Below are positions 54,441-64,000 of a stretch of DNA of 64,000 bases, piece by piece. Each line of letters starts with the position of its first letter. Position 1 is the first letter of the stretch. The DNA is from Alphaproteobacteria bacterium UBA1002 (lineage in GTDB: Bacteria > Pseudomonadota > Alphaproteobacteria > Rickettsiales > UBA998): assembly GCA_002291845.1 (NCBI GenBank), contig DBAU01000110.1, forward strand, positions 1 through 64,000, written 5' to 3'. Both the position numbers and the translations under genes were made by a program. Under the pieces are notes generated by a model. It made no database searches. It was not told the origin of the DNA and worked only from the letters and a program-made list of their open reading frames with translations.

Positions 54441-54884
54441 TTATCCGTTCTTATTCACGTACTGCGCCCATTTTATCGGAGCTTCCACCTCGCCATTGAG
54501 CCAAGCAAACATGTCTTCACCCCCGATGGTCATCCCCATCATGATTTCCTCATCGCCCGCGGCCTGCCGCTTCATAAACGCCGCGAAGAGCAGCGGCCCT
54601 TCCTGCGGGCCGTAGAGGTCAGTGAAAATGGCTTGATGCACCACAAACCCGCTGGCGTCGGAATCGATGCCACGCATGGCCGCCACCGCTTCGGTGAAGC
54701 CCGCAATATAGCCGAGGGAGAAGCCATCCTTCGCGGGGGCAGGCAGCCCCTGCTCAATGCCATCCATCTGGCTCATTTGCGTGCGCAGCGCCTCCACCAG
54801 AAACTGCGCCGCCTGCGCGATGATGCCCGCCGACTCCGGCTTGGCACGCTGCGGCTTTGCTTTCCCAAATAACCATCCCAACAT
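54441..54884 (-). CDS. Unknown protein between ruvC and ruvA
   Basis: A 147-residue protein I do not recognise. It starts MLGWLFGKAKPQRAK, then is mainly helical and soluble, with SLGYIAGFTEAVAAMRG and a C-terminal GEDMFAWLNGEVEAPIKWA. It has no Cys/His cluster or catalytic motif. Its start is 3 bp after the ruvC stop, so it is clearly translated with ruvC. An insertion between ruvC and ruvA suggests a repair or co-regulated role, but that is inference. Confidence 0.65.
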   Translation of the reverse strand: MLGWLFGKAKPQRAKPESAGIIAQAAQFLVEALRTQMSQMDGIEQGLPAPAKDGFSLGYIAGFTEAVAAMRGIDSDASGFVVHQAIFTDLYGPQEGPLLFAAFMKRQAAGDEEIMMGMTIGGEDMFAWLNGEVEAPIKWAQYVNKNG

Positions 54885-54887
54885 CGT

Positions 54888-55397
54888 CTACGCTTCCACT
54901 CCCATGTTGATATACGGCGTGATGCCCTGATGCTGGGCATGGGTGATGGCAATCGCCAGCGCATCCATGGCATCCAGCCCGTGACTGCCGCACCCGGGCA
55001 GCAGGGTCTGCACCATCATATCGACTTGTGCTTTGTCCGCGCGGCCGGCACCGACCACGGTTTTCTTTACCAGATTCGGGGCATATTCGCTCACCGAAAG
55101 CCCCGCCTGCGCCAGCGACAAGAGCAGCGCACCGCGTGCATTACCCAGCTTGAGGGTGGCGTTGGCATTGACATTGACAAAGGTTTCCTCAATCGCAGCG
55201 CAGGTGGGGCGATGCTGTTCAATGATCGCCTGCAGCGCGTGATGAAGCACCAGCAAACGCTCACTGAGCGGCAGTTTGGTGTCTGGCTTGATGACCCCGC
55301 AGGCCACAAACGATAAGCGGCTTCCCTCACTCTCCACCATGCCCCAACCACAGCGCACCAGGCCGGGATCAATACCGAGGATGCGCGACTTACGCAC
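54888..55397 (-). CDS. ruvC: Crossover junction endodeoxyribonuclease RuvC
   Basis: A 169-residue RNase H-fold nuclease resolving Holliday junctions. The catalytic acids are in [29 protein letters not shown] and the C-terminal [14 protein letters not shown]. Its start overlaps the yebC stop by 8 bp. Confidence 0.97.
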   Translation of the reverse strand: MRKSRILGIDPGLVRCGWGMVESEGSRLSFVACGVIKPDTKLPLSERLLVLHHALQAIIEQHRPTCAAIEETFVNVNANATLKLGNARGALLLSLAQAGLSVSEYAPNLVKKTVVGAGRADKAQVDMMVQTLLPGCGSHGLDAMDALAIAITHAQHQGITPYINMGVEA

Positions 55398-56139
55398 TGA
55401 GCCTCATCAAAATCTCTTCTGACACTTCAAAGTTAGAGGTCACTTCCTGCACGTCGTCATTATCCTCCAGCAGATCAATCAGCTTAAGCAAGGATTTGGC
55501 CTGCTCCTCATCGACGGGCGCGGTGGTTTTGGGAATCCATGCCAGCTTGGCGGATTTCGGCTCACCGAATTTTGCCTCAAGCGCCCGCGACACTTCATGC
55601 AGCGCATCCATCGCGCAGGTGATGACATGGGCTTCGGACGAGGATTCACAGTTGTCCGCCCCAGCCTCGATAACCGCTTCGAACATCGCTTCTTCATTCG
55701 CCACGGACGCTGGGTACTCAATGCGACCCAACCGGTCGAACATGAAGCTGACCGAACCGGTCTCGCCCATATTGCCGCCCGCTTTAGTGAAGGCCGCACG
55801 CACTTCGGAGGCGGTGCGGTTGCGGTTATCGGTCAGCGCATCGACGATGATGGCCACCCCGCCGGGACCGTAGCCTTCATAGCGGATCTCGTCATAATTG
55901 TCGCCGCCCGCCTCGCCGGTGGCTTTCTTGATAGCGCCCTCGATTTTGTCGCGCGGCATGTTCTCGACGCGCGCCGCCTGAATCGCCGCGCGCAGACGGG
56001 GATTGGCCGCCGGATCGGGCAGGCCGGTTTTCGCCGCCACGGTGATTTCGCGGATCAGCTTGGTAAACAGCTTGGAGCGCTTTTTATCCTGCGCCCCTTT
56101 GCGGTGCATAATGTTCTTAAACTGGGAATGACCTGCCAT
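55390..56139 (-). CDS. yebC: YebC/PmpR family protein (TACO1-like)
   Basis: A 249-residue protein that begins [20 protein letters not shown], the family start, with [19 protein letters not shown] and [19 protein letters not shown]. Family members are reported as DNA-binding regulators or as translation factors that ease ribosome stalling. It sits before ruvC, the widespread yebC-ruvC-ruvA-ruvB order. The start is the first ATG of the frame. Confidence 0.95.
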   Translation of the reverse strand: MAGHSQFKNIMHRKGAQDKKRSKLFTKLIREITVAAKTGLPDPAANPRLRAAIQAARVENMPRDKIEGAIKKATGEAGGDNYDEIRYEGYGPGGVAIIVDALTDNRNRTASEVRAAFTKAGGNMGETGSVSFMFDRLGRIEYPASVANEEAMFEAVIEAGADNCESSSEAHVITCAMDALHEVSRALEAKFGEPKSAKLAWIPKTTAPVDEEQAKSLLKLIDLLEDNDDVQEVTSNFEVSEEILMRLSA

Positions 56140-56547
56140 GGGATGCCTGAATTAATGTTTTTTCAGGCTATAGCATGCCTTCTTAGAAGCAGGCAAGATG
56201 CGCGTTTAACAGCAGACGGATGGATCAGACCATTTGAACTTCGCGCTTTGCTTCCATGCCGGGCGTTGCAAGCGGGGTTATATTCCCCAACTGGGTGATC
56301 GGGACGTGTTGGGCTTCACTAACGCCTGCTCTAAGCATGACCTTTGCCGGCTCTTCGATAGAGCCTGCGTGGCGCTCAATGAACGAGCCAGGAAGCAGAC
56401 GAGTTAAAAGACCAGACATATCACTTTAAATATTAATTCCAAGATAGTTAATATTTATTAAACGCATTTAACATAATTCGCATTTAACTCTCTATAAGAG
56501 CTTTTTGGCAGGAAAATATATGAAATACAAATGATAATGAGGTTATA
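56140..56547. other. AT-rich gap between yebC and the guanylyltransferase gene
   Basis: About 400 bp on the minus strand side of both genes. The left half has ordinary composition and holds a small frame (listed). The right half, 56420-56547, is very AT-rich with short direct repeats of ATTTAA and no clear hairpin terminator or RNA gene. Confidence 0.4.
56225..56419 (-). CDS. Possible small protein (64 codons)
   Basis: A minus-strand frame from ATG 56419 to 56225. The translation begins MSGLLTRLLPGSFIERHAGS and ends EAKREVQMV, with no low-complexity signs. There is no clear Shine-Dalgarno sequence. It is unrecognised and could be chance; codon composition is like the flanking genes, unlike the AT-rich DNA just upstream. 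Confidence 0.35.
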   Translation of the reverse strand: MSGLLTRLLPGSFIERHAGSIEEPAKVMLRAGVSEAQHVPITQLGNITPLATPGMEAKREVQMV

Positions 56548-57993
56548 TCAACACTCTCCAAAGCGAACAATGTCGTCTTCTCCAAGGTAAGATCCGCTTT
56601 GCACTTCCACAAAATCGAGTGGAGTGCGGCCAATATTCTCAACTGCATGAATCGAGCCCAGCGGGATAAACACATATTGGTTTTCGGTAAGCACCAGCTC
56701 TTCATCATCGCGTTGAATACGCGCAGTTCCTGAAACCACCACCCAATGCTCTGCCCGGTGATGATGCATCTGCACCGACAATTTAGCCCCCGGTTTCACG
56801 CGGATGTGCTTAACCTGATAGCGCTCGCCAAGGTCAATCGTTTCATAAAATCCCCATGCACGGTAGACCCGATTGTGACGGTCAAGTAAGGTATCGTTAT
56901 GTTGTGAGATCATCTCTAGAAGTTTTTTAAGTTCCTGCGCGCGGTCTTTTTTTGAAACCAATACGGCGTCCCGGGTAGAGACCACCACCAGATTTTCCAG
57001 ACCCAGCGCGGCAATCGGCGGACCATCCTCCGCGCGCAAGTAACAGTCGTGCACGTCATCAGCATAAATGGTTCCTGACATCACATTACCGAATTGATCC
57101 TTCGGCGCCATGCGCCAGAGCGCATTCCAGGTACCGGCATCGCTCCAGCCGCAGGAAAGAGGAACCACCGCTGCATTTTTTGTATGCTCCATTACCGCAT
57201 AATCGATGGAAATATTCGGCGCCTGTGCGTATGCCTGATCATCAAGAAGCACACATTCCCCATCGTGCATCGCATGGGCAAAGGCGTCGCGGCAGGCCGC
57301 AAAGACCCTGGGAGCATGCACTGCAACTTCCTCAAGAAATCGATTAACGGGAAACAGAAATATGCCGGAATTCCAACTGTAATGGCCATTGGCTAGATAG
57401 GTTTGTGCGGTTTCCACATCGGGCTTTTCGACAAACTGGCGCACCTCGTGAGCGCCTTCGCAGACCAATGCATCGCCCTTCAGGATGTAGCCGTAACCAG
57501 TCGCCGCATGATCCGGCGCAACGCCCAACGCCACCAGGCGCTCCTCCAGGGCGGCGTAAGCCGCATGTTCCACTGCCTTGAGAAAACCAGATTCATCCTG
57601 AATGATATGGTCTGATGGCAATACCAGCATGAAGGCGTTTTTATATTGCGATTGGATATAGAGGGCTGCAGCCGTCACGGCAGGTGCCGTATTGCGCGAG
57701 TGCGGCTCCAGCAGAAACTGACAACGTTCAACCCCTGCACCAGCCATGTGATCCGCGCACAAAAAGCGATGTTCGATATGACTTACAATAACGGGATTTT
57801 TTATGTGACGAACCAATCGTGCGCGCCGTGCAGTCTCCTGCAACAGGCTACGGTGCGGATGATTTAGCTCCAAAAAAGGCTTAGGTAATTTCTGGCGTGA
57901 CAACGGCCAAAGGCGTGTCCCCATTCCACCACAGAGAATCACTGGAATAATCGGCCGTTGGGCTGCAACACTCGGCCCGAGAGCTTGCGTCAT
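56548..57993 (-). CDS. Mannose-1-phosphate guanylyltransferase/mannose-6-phosphate isomerase
   Basis: A 481-residue bifunctional enzyme. The N-terminal nucleotidyltransferase has PVILCGGMGTRLWPLSRQKLPKPF and, later, FVEKPDVETA. A C-terminal cupin domain (about residues 370-475) has IRVKPGAKLSVQMHHHRAEHWVVVSG, which is the type II phosphomannose isomerase active site. It makes GDP-mannose from fructose-6-phosphate together with a mutase. ATG 57993 is used because a purine-rich GGAAGGTG lies upstream; the frame is open farther. It is divergent from the phosphohexomutase gene, consistent with one pathway. Gene symbol could be cpsB, algA or manC; I leave it open. Confidence 0.93.
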   Translation of the reverse strand: MTQALGPSVAAQRPIIPVILCGGMGTRLWPLSRQKLPKPFLELNHPHRSLLQETARRARLVRHIKNPVIVSHIEHRFLCADHMAGAGVERCQFLLEPHSRNTAPAVTAAALYIQSQYKNAFMLVLPSDHIIQDESGFLKAVEHAAYAALEERLVALGVAPDHAATGYGYILKGDALVCEGAHEVRQFVEKPDVETAQTYLANGHYSWNSGIFLFPVNRFLEEVAVHAPRVFAACRDAFAHAMHDGECVLLDDQAYAQAPNISIDYAVMEHTKNAAVVPLSCGWSDAGTWNALWRMAPKDQFGNVMSGTIYADDVHDCYLRAEDGPPIAALGLENLVVVSTRDAVLVSKKDRAQELKKLLEMISQHNDTLLDRHNRVYRAWGFYETIDLGERYQVKHIRVKPGAKLSVQMHHHRAEHWVVVSGTARIQRDDEELVLTENQYVFIPLGSIHAVENIGRTPLDFVEVQSGSYLGEDDIVRFGEC

Positions 57994-58210
57994 GAAATGG
58001 ACACCTTCCGTTTCATACACAGCATGCCGCAGGCAAAGGTTCTATGCAAAATACTTTGGCTTTTTGGCTTAAAAATTTTGAAAATCTTTCTTTTATGTAT
58101 TGTTTTTATTAAAAAAATAGGCTTACATTCCATACCTCAGCAGCTCAATATCATGATATGCATCAAGGCTTTGATGGCGCTTGGCAATCACACACCCACC
58201 CGAGGATAAC

Positions 58211-59674
58211 ATGAAGCCTAAGTCGGCCCCACTCACCCGCGACGACACCTTCTCTGCCATTGATGAAACCATCCTGCGTGCCTACGATATCCGAGGGATT
58301 TACCAGCAAACGCTTGATAAAAAAACAGCTTTCCTCATAGGCAAAGCCTTTGCCACACTGATTGCAGAGCGCTCTGGCCTTGATCATCCCATCATTGTCA
58401 CCGCCCGCGATGGCCGTCTTTCTTCACCGTCCCTCTCTCAAGCCCTCAAGGAAGGCATGGCCTCAGCGGGTGCCTATGTACGGGATGCCGGGCTTGGGCC
58501 AACGCCCATGCTGTATTTTGGCGTTTATCACCTGAATGCTGCGGCGGGTATCATGGTCACTGGCTCACATAATCCGCCAACCCACAACGGGTTTAAGATG
58601 ACGGTGGCGCATCAGCCATTTTATGGAGAGGATATTCTGGAAATCGGCGGCCGCATTAAAGCTGGCACCTTGCGGGATGGGGTGGGCAGCATTACGGAGT
58701 CACCCCTGTTTGAAGCCTATATTTCCCGTCTTTTGAAGGATTATGCAGCAGAGGGCACGAAATCTCTTACCGTTGTCTGGGATCCCGGTAACGGAGCGGC
58801 GGGCGACGTGGTCACACAGCTGGCGCAACGTCTACCTGGCAAGCACATCACGCTGAACACCACCATTGATGGCACGTTCCCGGCGCACCATCCGGATCCC
58901 ACGATCCCCGCCAATCTGGTTCAGCTGATTGATGCAGTGAAAGCGCACAAAGCGGATGTAGGCGTCGCCTTTGATGGAGATGGGGACCGGTTGGGTGCCG
59001 TGGATGCGGATGGTAATATCCTATGGGGGGACCAGTTGATGGTGTTCTTCAGTCGCGACGTGCTGCGCCGTGTGCCAGGTGCCTGCATTATCGCCGATGT
59101 GAAAGCCTCACAGACGCTGTTTGACGACATTACCGCCCATGGTGGCCGCGCGATTATGTGGAAAACCGGTCACTCCCTTATCAAAGCAAAAATGATTGAA
59201 GAGAAAGCCGCTATCGCTGGAGAGATGAGCGGCCACCTCTTCTTTGCCGACATCTATTATGGATTTGATGACGGGCTGTATTCTGCGGTGCGCTTACTGG
59301 AAATGCTGGCCCGCAGCGAACAAACGCTTGCACAGATGCGCGCAAGCCTGCCAGAGGTCATGAATACGCCGGAAATACGCATTGATGTCCCGGCTGAGCG
59401 TAAGTTTGCCATCGTTGAGGAGATCCGCCAGCGCGTCGTGGCCGAGGCCGCAGACGGTAAGCCCTATGATGTGAATGAAGTAGATGGCGTGCGCGTGCGC
59501 TATGGTAATGGCTGGTGGCTGGCCCGCGCCTCCAATACACAAGCGGCCCTAATTGTACGCTGCGAAGCACAGGATGCTTCTACCCTGGCAACCCTTAAAA
59601 TGATGGTGAAGGTGCAACTGAGCGCTTCCGGCATCGATGTTGACCTCGATCATGTTACGGCAAGCGGCCACTGA
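58211..59674 (+). CDS. Phosphomannomutase/phosphoglucomutase
   Basis: A 487-residue phosphohexomutase of the AlgC type. It opens ILRAYDIRGIYQQTL, the phosphoserine is in VTGSHNPPTHNGFKM, the metal loop in FDGDGDRLGAVDADG, the sugar loop GEMSGHLFF, and the C-terminal phosphate site region YGNGWWLARASNTQAALIVR. It interconverts mannose or glucose 6- and 1-phosphates. A Shine-Dalgarno GAGGATAAC sits right before ATG 58211, which decides the start. With the divergent guanylyltransferase it makes GDP-mannose; it can also supply glucose-1-phosphate for rfbF. Confidence 0.93.
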   Translation: MKPKSAPLTRDDTFSAIDETILRAYDIRGIYQQTLDKKTAFLIGKAFATLIAERSGLDHPIIVTARDGRLSSPSLSQALKEGMASAGAYVRDAGLGPTPMLYFGVYHLNAAAGIMVTGSHNPPTHNGFKMTVAHQPFYGEDILEIGGRIKAGTLRDGVGSITESPLFEAYISRLLKDYAAEGTKSLTVVWDPGNGAAGDVVTQLAQRLPGKHITLNTTIDGTFPAHHPDPTIPANLVQLIDAVKAHKADVGVAFDGDGDRLGAVDADGNILWGDQLMVFFSRDVLRRVPGACIIADVKASQTLFDDITAHGGRAIMWKTGHSLIKAKMIEEKAAIAGEMSGHLFFADIYYGFDDGLYSAVRLLEMLARSEQTLAQMRASLPEVMNTPEIRIDVPAERKFAIVEEIRQRVVAEAADGKPYDVNEVDGVRVRYGNGWWLARASNTQAALIVRCEAQDASTLATLKMMVKVQLSASGIDVDLDHVTASGH

Positions 59675-59929
59675 ATTTCAGCGCACGTGGCCCCACGGAT
59701 GGAGCGACGCATGGAAAAAACAGAGCAACCATGCATTTGCCGATTGCGCCGTGAAAAATTTCCATCAATATACGGGGGGTAAATGCAGCCAAACCTACTA
59801 AGGAAAGGCTTCTTTACTCAAATTTGCAATGTTTGTGCCGTGATTAAGGTAATCGCAAATATTTCCTGAGGTTTTCTTAAGGAAAATGCGCGATAATGTA
59901 GTCTAAGCGCATTGTAAGGCCTGACGCAC
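59675..59929. other. Intergenic region before mreC
   Basis: About 255 bp between the mutase stop and mreC. It likely holds the mreC promoter; GATAAT at 59892 is a possible -10 but has no convincing -35. A 23-codon frame (59711-59782) is present but has no support. No hairpin terminator is clear after the mutase gene. Confidence 0.35.
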
Positions 59930-60757
59930 GTGAAGCATTATCGCCCCCGCACCCAATCCCTGGTCCTGCCTGTTAAGGCATGGCTTACCGCAGGAAGCGC
60001 ACTAATATTACTTTCTGGGGCTATTACTCTGGCCATTCTTAACCGTCAGGGCCACCCTGTTTCGCACAAAGTGCGTGCCGTGATCACGGATGTCGTAACG
60101 CCGGTGGTTTCTGCACTCTCCAGCCCCGCCGCCCTTTTCCGTCAGGCGGGGGATCGAATCGACCATCTCATCGCACTGGATGAAGATAATCTCCGCCTTC
60201 GCGAACAGAATGCCGCGTTGCTCCATTGGCAGACAGTGGCACGTCGTCTGCAGACAGAGAATGAAACCCTGCGACAATTGCTCAATGTTCAGGCCTCACC
60301 AGAATATTTCTTTACCACCGCGCGGGTGGTCACGGGGAGTGCAAGTATTTTCTCGCATACGCTTTTACTCTCAGAAGGCAGCGCGCGCGGCCTGTCACGC
60401 GATCAAGCCGTGATCACGGATGAAGGACTGGTTGGGCGCCTGATTGAAGTGGGTAAACATTCCGCGCAAGTTTTACTGTTGACCGATATCAACTCACGCA
60501 TCCCTGTAGAGGTAGAGCAAACCGGCGAAAAAGCGATTTTAGCAGGTGATAACTCATCACGTCCCTTGCTCCAACTTGCCAATGAAAAAGCCCGGCCAAT
60601 GGTGGGGCAGCGTATTGTCACGGCGGGGGATGGCAACGTGTTTCCCTCCGGGTTTGTGGTGGGTGAAATTGCATCAGTGGGCCAGAATTCGGTGCGTATC
60701 CAGCCCTATGTTAATGCCTCCCGGCTCGCCTTCGTGCGAACCGTTGGCCTGAAATAG
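59930..60757 (+). CDS. mreC: Rod shape-determining protein MreC
   Basis: A 275-residue elongasome protein with one N-terminal membrane helix (about 17-37), a coiled coil (about 78-118, including LRLREQNAALLHWQ and LQTENETLRQLL) and two beta-barrel domains ending GQRIVTAGDGNVFPSGFVVGEI. The start is GTG at 59930, since no ATG precedes the helix. mreB, normally just upstream, is absent here; a mutase gene lies there. MreC scaffolds PBP2 and RodA for side-wall growth. Confidence 0.94.
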   Translation: MKHYRPRTQSLVLPVKAWLTAGSALILLSGAITLAILNRQGHPVSHKVRAVITDVVTPVVSALSSPAALFRQAGDRIDHLIALDEDNLRLREQNAALLHWQTVARRLQTENETLRQLLNVQASPEYFFTTARVVTGSASIFSHTLLLSEGSARGLSRDQAVITDEGLVGRLIEVGKHSAQVLLLTDINSRIPVEVEQTGEKAILAGDNSSRPLLQLANEKARPMVGQRIVTAGDGNVFPSGFVVGEIASVGQNSVRIQPYVNASRLAFVRTVGLK

Positions 60758-60759
60758 CT

Positions 60760-61278
60760 GTGCCAGCATCAACAGAGCGTGCGCAAGTGACACTGGCGCG
60801 CCGCCTGGTTCCTCCCGCTTGCCTGAGCCTAGCCGCGTTACTTCATCTCTCGCGCGTACCAGTGCTTGAATGGCTTCTGGTAACTCCTGCCATTGATATG
60901 GTGGCACTCTACTATTGGACGCTAGCTCGACCGAATCGTATGCCGATCTGGGTGCTCTTTGTGCTTGGGCTAATCGTTGATAGTTTTTCCACCACTGTAC
61001 TGGGTATCCACGCCATATTGTACATTATGGGCTATGCGCTGGCCCGCCTGATCCGAAGGCATATGGAGGCACCGAGCCTCTTGCCGATGTGGGGGATTTT
61101 TGCGGTATGGCTTATGGTACAGTTACTGGCGGAGTGGTTGATGCACGGCTGGCAACATGAGGCGCTCCCGCCGTTCCGTGCCATGCCTTTGCAATGGGTG
61201 ATAACACTCTGCATATACCCGCTGATACATTTATTCTTTGACCGTGTACTGACCATTGGCCAACGCTGGCGTATCTGA
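60760..61278 (+). CDS. mreD: Rod shape-determining protein MreD
   Basis: A 172-residue membrane protein with five to six helices, among them the family segment PIWVLFVLGLIVDSFSTTVLG. Start GTG at 60760, 2 bp after the mreC stop. It is the membrane partner of MreC. Confidence 0.9.
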   Translation: MPASTERAQVTLARRLVPPACLSLAALLHLSRVPVLEWLLVTPAIDMVALYYWTLARPNRMPIWVLFVLGLIVDSFSTTVLGIHAILYIMGYALARLIRRHMEAPSLLPMWGIFAVWLMVQLLAEWLMHGWQHEALPPFRAMPLQWVITLCIYPLIHLFFDRVLTIGQRWRI

Positions 61279-61325
61279 TTCAGATACGTTAGCTTAGCTT
61301 TGCTGATCTATATCTTCTTGTTCCC

Positions 61326-63164
61326 ATGCGCACCACGCACGAATCTCATCGCATCCTGACGCGCCGAGCCTTTGCGCTGGGCGGACTGCAACTTGGCATC
61401 GCGAGTGTGCTTGCCTCTCGCCTTTATTACCTTCAGTTCATCAAGGCAGATGAATTTCGTACCATGGCTGAAGATAATCGGGTCAATCTGCAACTACTTG
61501 CTCCTGAACGCGGCCTTCTGCTGGATCGCAACGGTGTGCCACTGGCGGAGAATCGTCCAAATTTTCGGGTCTTGCTTGAGCGTGGTGAGAGAGAAGCAAC
61601 CCTTGCCATCTTTGATAAGGTTGCAGATATTTTGCAGATTTCCCCGCAGGGCCGTCAGAAGCTACGGGCTGATTTAATACGCATGGGACGTGGCCACACA
61701 CTACTGATTCGTGAATACTTGAACTGGGATGAGCTAGCCGCCTTGGAATTTCATTCCCCGCGCTTACCCGGTATTTCTATGGAATCAGGCTTTATGCGCC
61801 ATTATCCGCTGGTGGATAAGGCATCGCACCTGATTGGCTTTGTGGGCGCCGTCACCGAAAAAGATCTGGCGCGTGAGCCAGAAAATAAAGGCCTGTTGAA
61901 ACTACCGGGCTATAAAATCGGCAAAGACGGTGTAGAAATTATGCTTGAAAAGCAGCTCCGTGGCAAAGCGGGTATGCTGCATATGGAGATGAATGCACAC
62001 GGGCTCCCCGTGAAAGAGGTGAGCCGGCAACCTGCACGAACCGGCAAGAAAACCACCCTCACCATCGATGCGCGCCTTCAGCAATATGCAGCAGAACGCT
62101 TTGGTGAGGAATCCGGTGCCGCCGTCATCATGCGTGTGGATAATGGGGATGTTCTCGCGCTCGCTTCGGTACCTGCGTTTGATCCCAACCGATTCAGCAT
62201 GGGAATTCGCAGCGATTATTGGAAAGAGCTACTCGCCAACAAAAAAAATCCACTGATGAATAAAGCTATTGCGGGCCAGTATCCACCGGGCTCAACCTAT
62301 AAGATGCTGGTGGGTCTCGCCGCGTTGGAGGCGGGAGTGATCACGCCGGCGAGCCGAGTTTATTGTCCGGGCCATTTCTTCCTTGGCAATCACCGCTTCA
62401 ATTGTTGGAAGCCGGAAGGCCATGGCGCGGTAAACGTGATCGAGGCCATTGCCAAATCCTGTGACACGTTCTTCTATACCATGGCGCAGCGGCTGGGTAT
62501 CGATAAGATTGCGGAAATGTCTCGTCGCTTTGGGCTGGGTGAACCCACCGGTATCGGTCTGCCGCATGAAAAAGGTGGGATCATGCCTGACGAGCAATGG
62601 AAGCGACAGCGCTATGGTCAGCCGTGGCATCCGGGCGATACCATCAACTGTGGTATTGGTCAGGGGTATGTTCTGGCCACGCCGATGCAACTCGCCATTA
62701 TGGTGGCGCGGCTATGCACCGGACGGCATGTCGAGCCACGCTTAGAGATTCCTGCGGGAGAGGAAGATAAACTTCCTAAGCTGATTAAAGTGGATCCTGG
62801 TCACCTCTCCGTCATTCAGCAAGGTATGGATGCTGTATGTAACAGCCAGATGGGAACAGCCTACTGGTATACACTGCGTGAGGGCCCTTTCAAAATGGGT
62901 GGCAAAACCGGGACCTCACAAGTACGCCGCATCATCATCCGCGGGCAGGATCAGAACCGCATTCCGTGGGAACAGCGTCACCATGCGCTTTTTGTGGGCT
63001 ATGCCCCGGTGGAGGCCCCCAAATATGCCTGCGGCGTGATTGTGGAGCATGGCGGAGGCGGTGCCTCTGCTGCTGCTCCTGTGGCACGCGACCTGCTTGC
63101 CAAGACCCTTGAACTCTATGATGGTGGCCCTCCCCCGCCAGAAAAACTGACGCCCTATTCATGA
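61326..63164 (+). CDS. mrdA: Penicillin-binding protein 2
   Basis: A 612-residue class B transpeptidase for cell elongation. One N-terminal membrane helix (about 13-34) is followed by the dimerisation domain with [22 protein letters not shown]. The penicillin-binding active site has S-x-x-K in [10 protein letters not shown] (Ser323/Lys326), S-x-D at [11 protein letters not shown] and KTG in MGGKTGTSQ. It is coded between mreD and rodA; its stop overlaps the rodA start (ATGA). Confidence 0.96.
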   Translation: MRTTHESHRILTRRAFALGGLQLGIASVLASRLYYLQFIKADEFRTMAEDNRVNLQLLAPERGLLLDRNGVPLAENRPNFRVLLERGEREATLAIFDKVADILQISPQGRQKLRADLIRMGRGHTLLIREYLNWDELAALEFHSPRLPGISMESGFMRHYPLVDKASHLIGFVGAVTEKDLAREPENKGLLKLPGYKIGKDGVEIMLEKQLRGKAGMLHMEMNAHGLPVKEVSRQPARTGKKTTLTIDARLQQYAAERFGEESGAAVIMRVDNGDVLALASVPAFDPNRFSMGIRSDYWKELLANKKNPLMNKAIAGQYPPGSTYKMLVGLAALEAGVITPASRVYCPGHFFLGNHRFNCWKPEGHGAVNVIEAIAKSCDTFFYTMAQRLGIDKIAEMSRRFGLGEPTGIGLPHEKGGIMPDEQWKRQRYGQPWHPGDTINCGIGQGYVLATPMQLAIMVARLCTGRHVEPRLEIPAGEEDKLPKLIKVDPGHLSVIQQGMDAVCNSQMGTAYWYTLREGPFKMGGKTGTSQVRRIIIRGQDQNRIPWEQRHHALFVGYAPVEAPKYACGVIVEHGGGGASAAAPVARDLLAKTLELYDGGPPPPEKLTPYS

Positions 63165-64000
63165 TCTCGCAATTAGTTGGTCGCACGGTCAGCCTGAAAC
63201 TTGCCAGCATTCACTGGTGGGCAGTTGGGCTTGTCGTCGCGGTGGGTATGGTAGGCCTTGCTATGCTGTATACTGCGGCGGGTGGCCATGTCCGGCCGTG
63301 GGCATCTGCGCAAGGCCTGCGCTTCATCATCGGGTTGGGAGCGATGATTATCATTGCCGTGATTCCGATTCAATTCTGGCTGAAATATGCCTACGTATTC
63401 TACGGCGGCGCACTACTGATGCTTATTATTGTGGATGTCATTGGCCATATCGGTATGGGTGCCCAACGTTGGGTAGCGGTGGGTGGTGTTACCATTCAAC
63501 CATCGGAGTTAGCGAAGCTGGCTGTCATACTGGCGCTGGCACGCTATTTCCACCGGATGCCACCGCTCAAACACCCAGGCGTGATGCATCTGATGCCACC
63601 GATCCTTATGGTGGCCTTGCCGGCCGTTTTCATCCTGCGCCAGCCCAATCTTGGAACCACCACGGTGGTGGCAGCGGTCTCCGGCTGGATCGCTTTTGCC
63701 GCAGGGGTACGGATGCGCTATTTCATGATTGTCCTGGTCACGGTGCTCGCTGCCCTGCCCGTGGTGTGGGAATTTATGCATGATTATCAGCGTCAGCGTG
63801 TCATGACCTTCCTCAATCCTGAAGCTGACCCATTAGGCAGTGGCTACAACATCACCCAATCCATGATCGCGATTGGATCGGGTGGACTAGCGGGTAAGGG
63901 CTTTCTCAATGGCTCGCAGGGTCAGCTGGACTTCCTGCCGGAAAAGCAGACAGACTTTATCTTCACCATGCTAACCGAGGAGTTCGGCTTTCTGGGTGGG
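63161..64000 (+). CDS. rodA: Rod shape-determining protein RodA (3' truncated by window edge)
   Basis: The first 280 residues of a SEDS-family peptidoglycan glycosyltransferase. The frame starts with ATG 63161, overlapping the mrdA stop, and stays open to the last base. Multiple membrane helices are present, with the family motifs [30 protein letters not shown], the active-site Asp loop [21 protein letters not shown], and [17 protein letters not shown] at the end. It polymerises glycan strands together with PBP2. About 90-100 C-terminal residues are outside the window. Confidence 0.95.
   Translation, partial: MISQLVGRTVSLKLASIHWWAVGLVVAVGMVGLAMLYTAAGGHVRPWASAQGLRFIIGLGAMIIIAVIPIQFWLKYAYVFYGGALLMLIIVDVIGHIGMGAQRWVAVGGVTIQPSELAKLAVILALARYFHRMPPLKHPGVMHLMPPILMVALPAVFILRQPNLGTTTVVAAVSGWIAFAAGVRMRYFMIVLVTVLAALPVVWEFMHDYQRQRVMTFLNPEADPLGSGYNITQSMIAIGSGGLAGKGFLNGSQGQLDFLPEKQTDFIFTMLTEEFGFLGG

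Noticed and set aside
59711..59782. A 23-codon frame upstream of mreC
   Set aside because: No Shine-Dalgarno sequence and no known leader peptide; chance length.

Overview
The window reads as a chromosome segment of a free-living, rod-shaped Gram-negative alphaproteobacterium. The evidence is the full tol-pal set with ybgC and ybgF, outer-membrane sugar genes (hldE, CDP- and GDP-sugar enzymes), mreCD-mrdA-rodA, and gene families typical of alphaproteobacteria (DUF1192, DUF1013/TrcR, PAS_5, extended PstA/PstC, class I PHA synthase, a bL31 without zinc ligands). I cannot assign a genus. Most of the segment is moderately GC-rich. Two stretches (about 2850-6000 and 14260-15960) are clearly AT-richer.

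Layout. 1-2843: the 3' part of a Kef-type antiporter, a small RsbW-like ATPase-fold protein and an RlmD/TrmA-type RNA methyltransferase. 2961-15445: a polysaccharide island of mixed composition. It holds a sugar O-methyltransferase broken by an in-frame stop, a GT-C membrane glycosyltransferase, an E1/ColD-like sugar 3-dehydratase with His in place of the PLP lysine, a GtrB/GtrA pair, a thiamine-diphosphate enzyme of the acetolactate synthase/YerE type, a sugar aminotransferase fused to a GNAT acetyltransferase, a frameshifted CDP-glucose 4,6-dehydratase, glucose-1-phosphate cytidylyltransferase and an orphan protein. The island lies between rlmD and tRNA-Glu(UUC). Together its enzymes suggest a CDP-linked 3,6-dideoxy, possibly branched, sugar, but two of its genes look damaged in this sequence.

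15964-25748: tRNA-Glu, then recJ, glpX, hom, an AlaC-type aminotransferase and a proline-rich lipoprotein on the minus strand; phaC and an APH-fold kinase on the plus strand. 25754-31070: an orphan membrane protein, a gamma carbonic-anhydrase-like protein, argC, a GDPD phosphodiesterase, rpsI-rplM and a PAS_5 protein. 31116-35767: phosphate uptake (pstB, pstA, pstC) with the sensor kinase phoR; pstS, phoU and phoB are not in the window.

35846-42929: a patatin-like lipase and DUF1192 protein, a quinone oxidoreductase, trcR, hldE, then (minus) rpmE, thiD and glmM. 43005-56139: ftsH, tilS, ybgF, pal, tolB, tolA, tolR, tolQ, ybgC, ruvB, ruvA, an unknown gene, ruvC and yebC all on the minus strand, with one unknown plus-strand gene wedged between glmM and ftsH. 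This is an envelope-integrity block followed by a Holliday-junction repair block. 56548-64000: a GDP-mannose-type guanylyltransferase and a phosphohexomutase that together make GDP-mannose, then the elongasome genes mreC, mreD, mrdA and a rodA cut by the window end.
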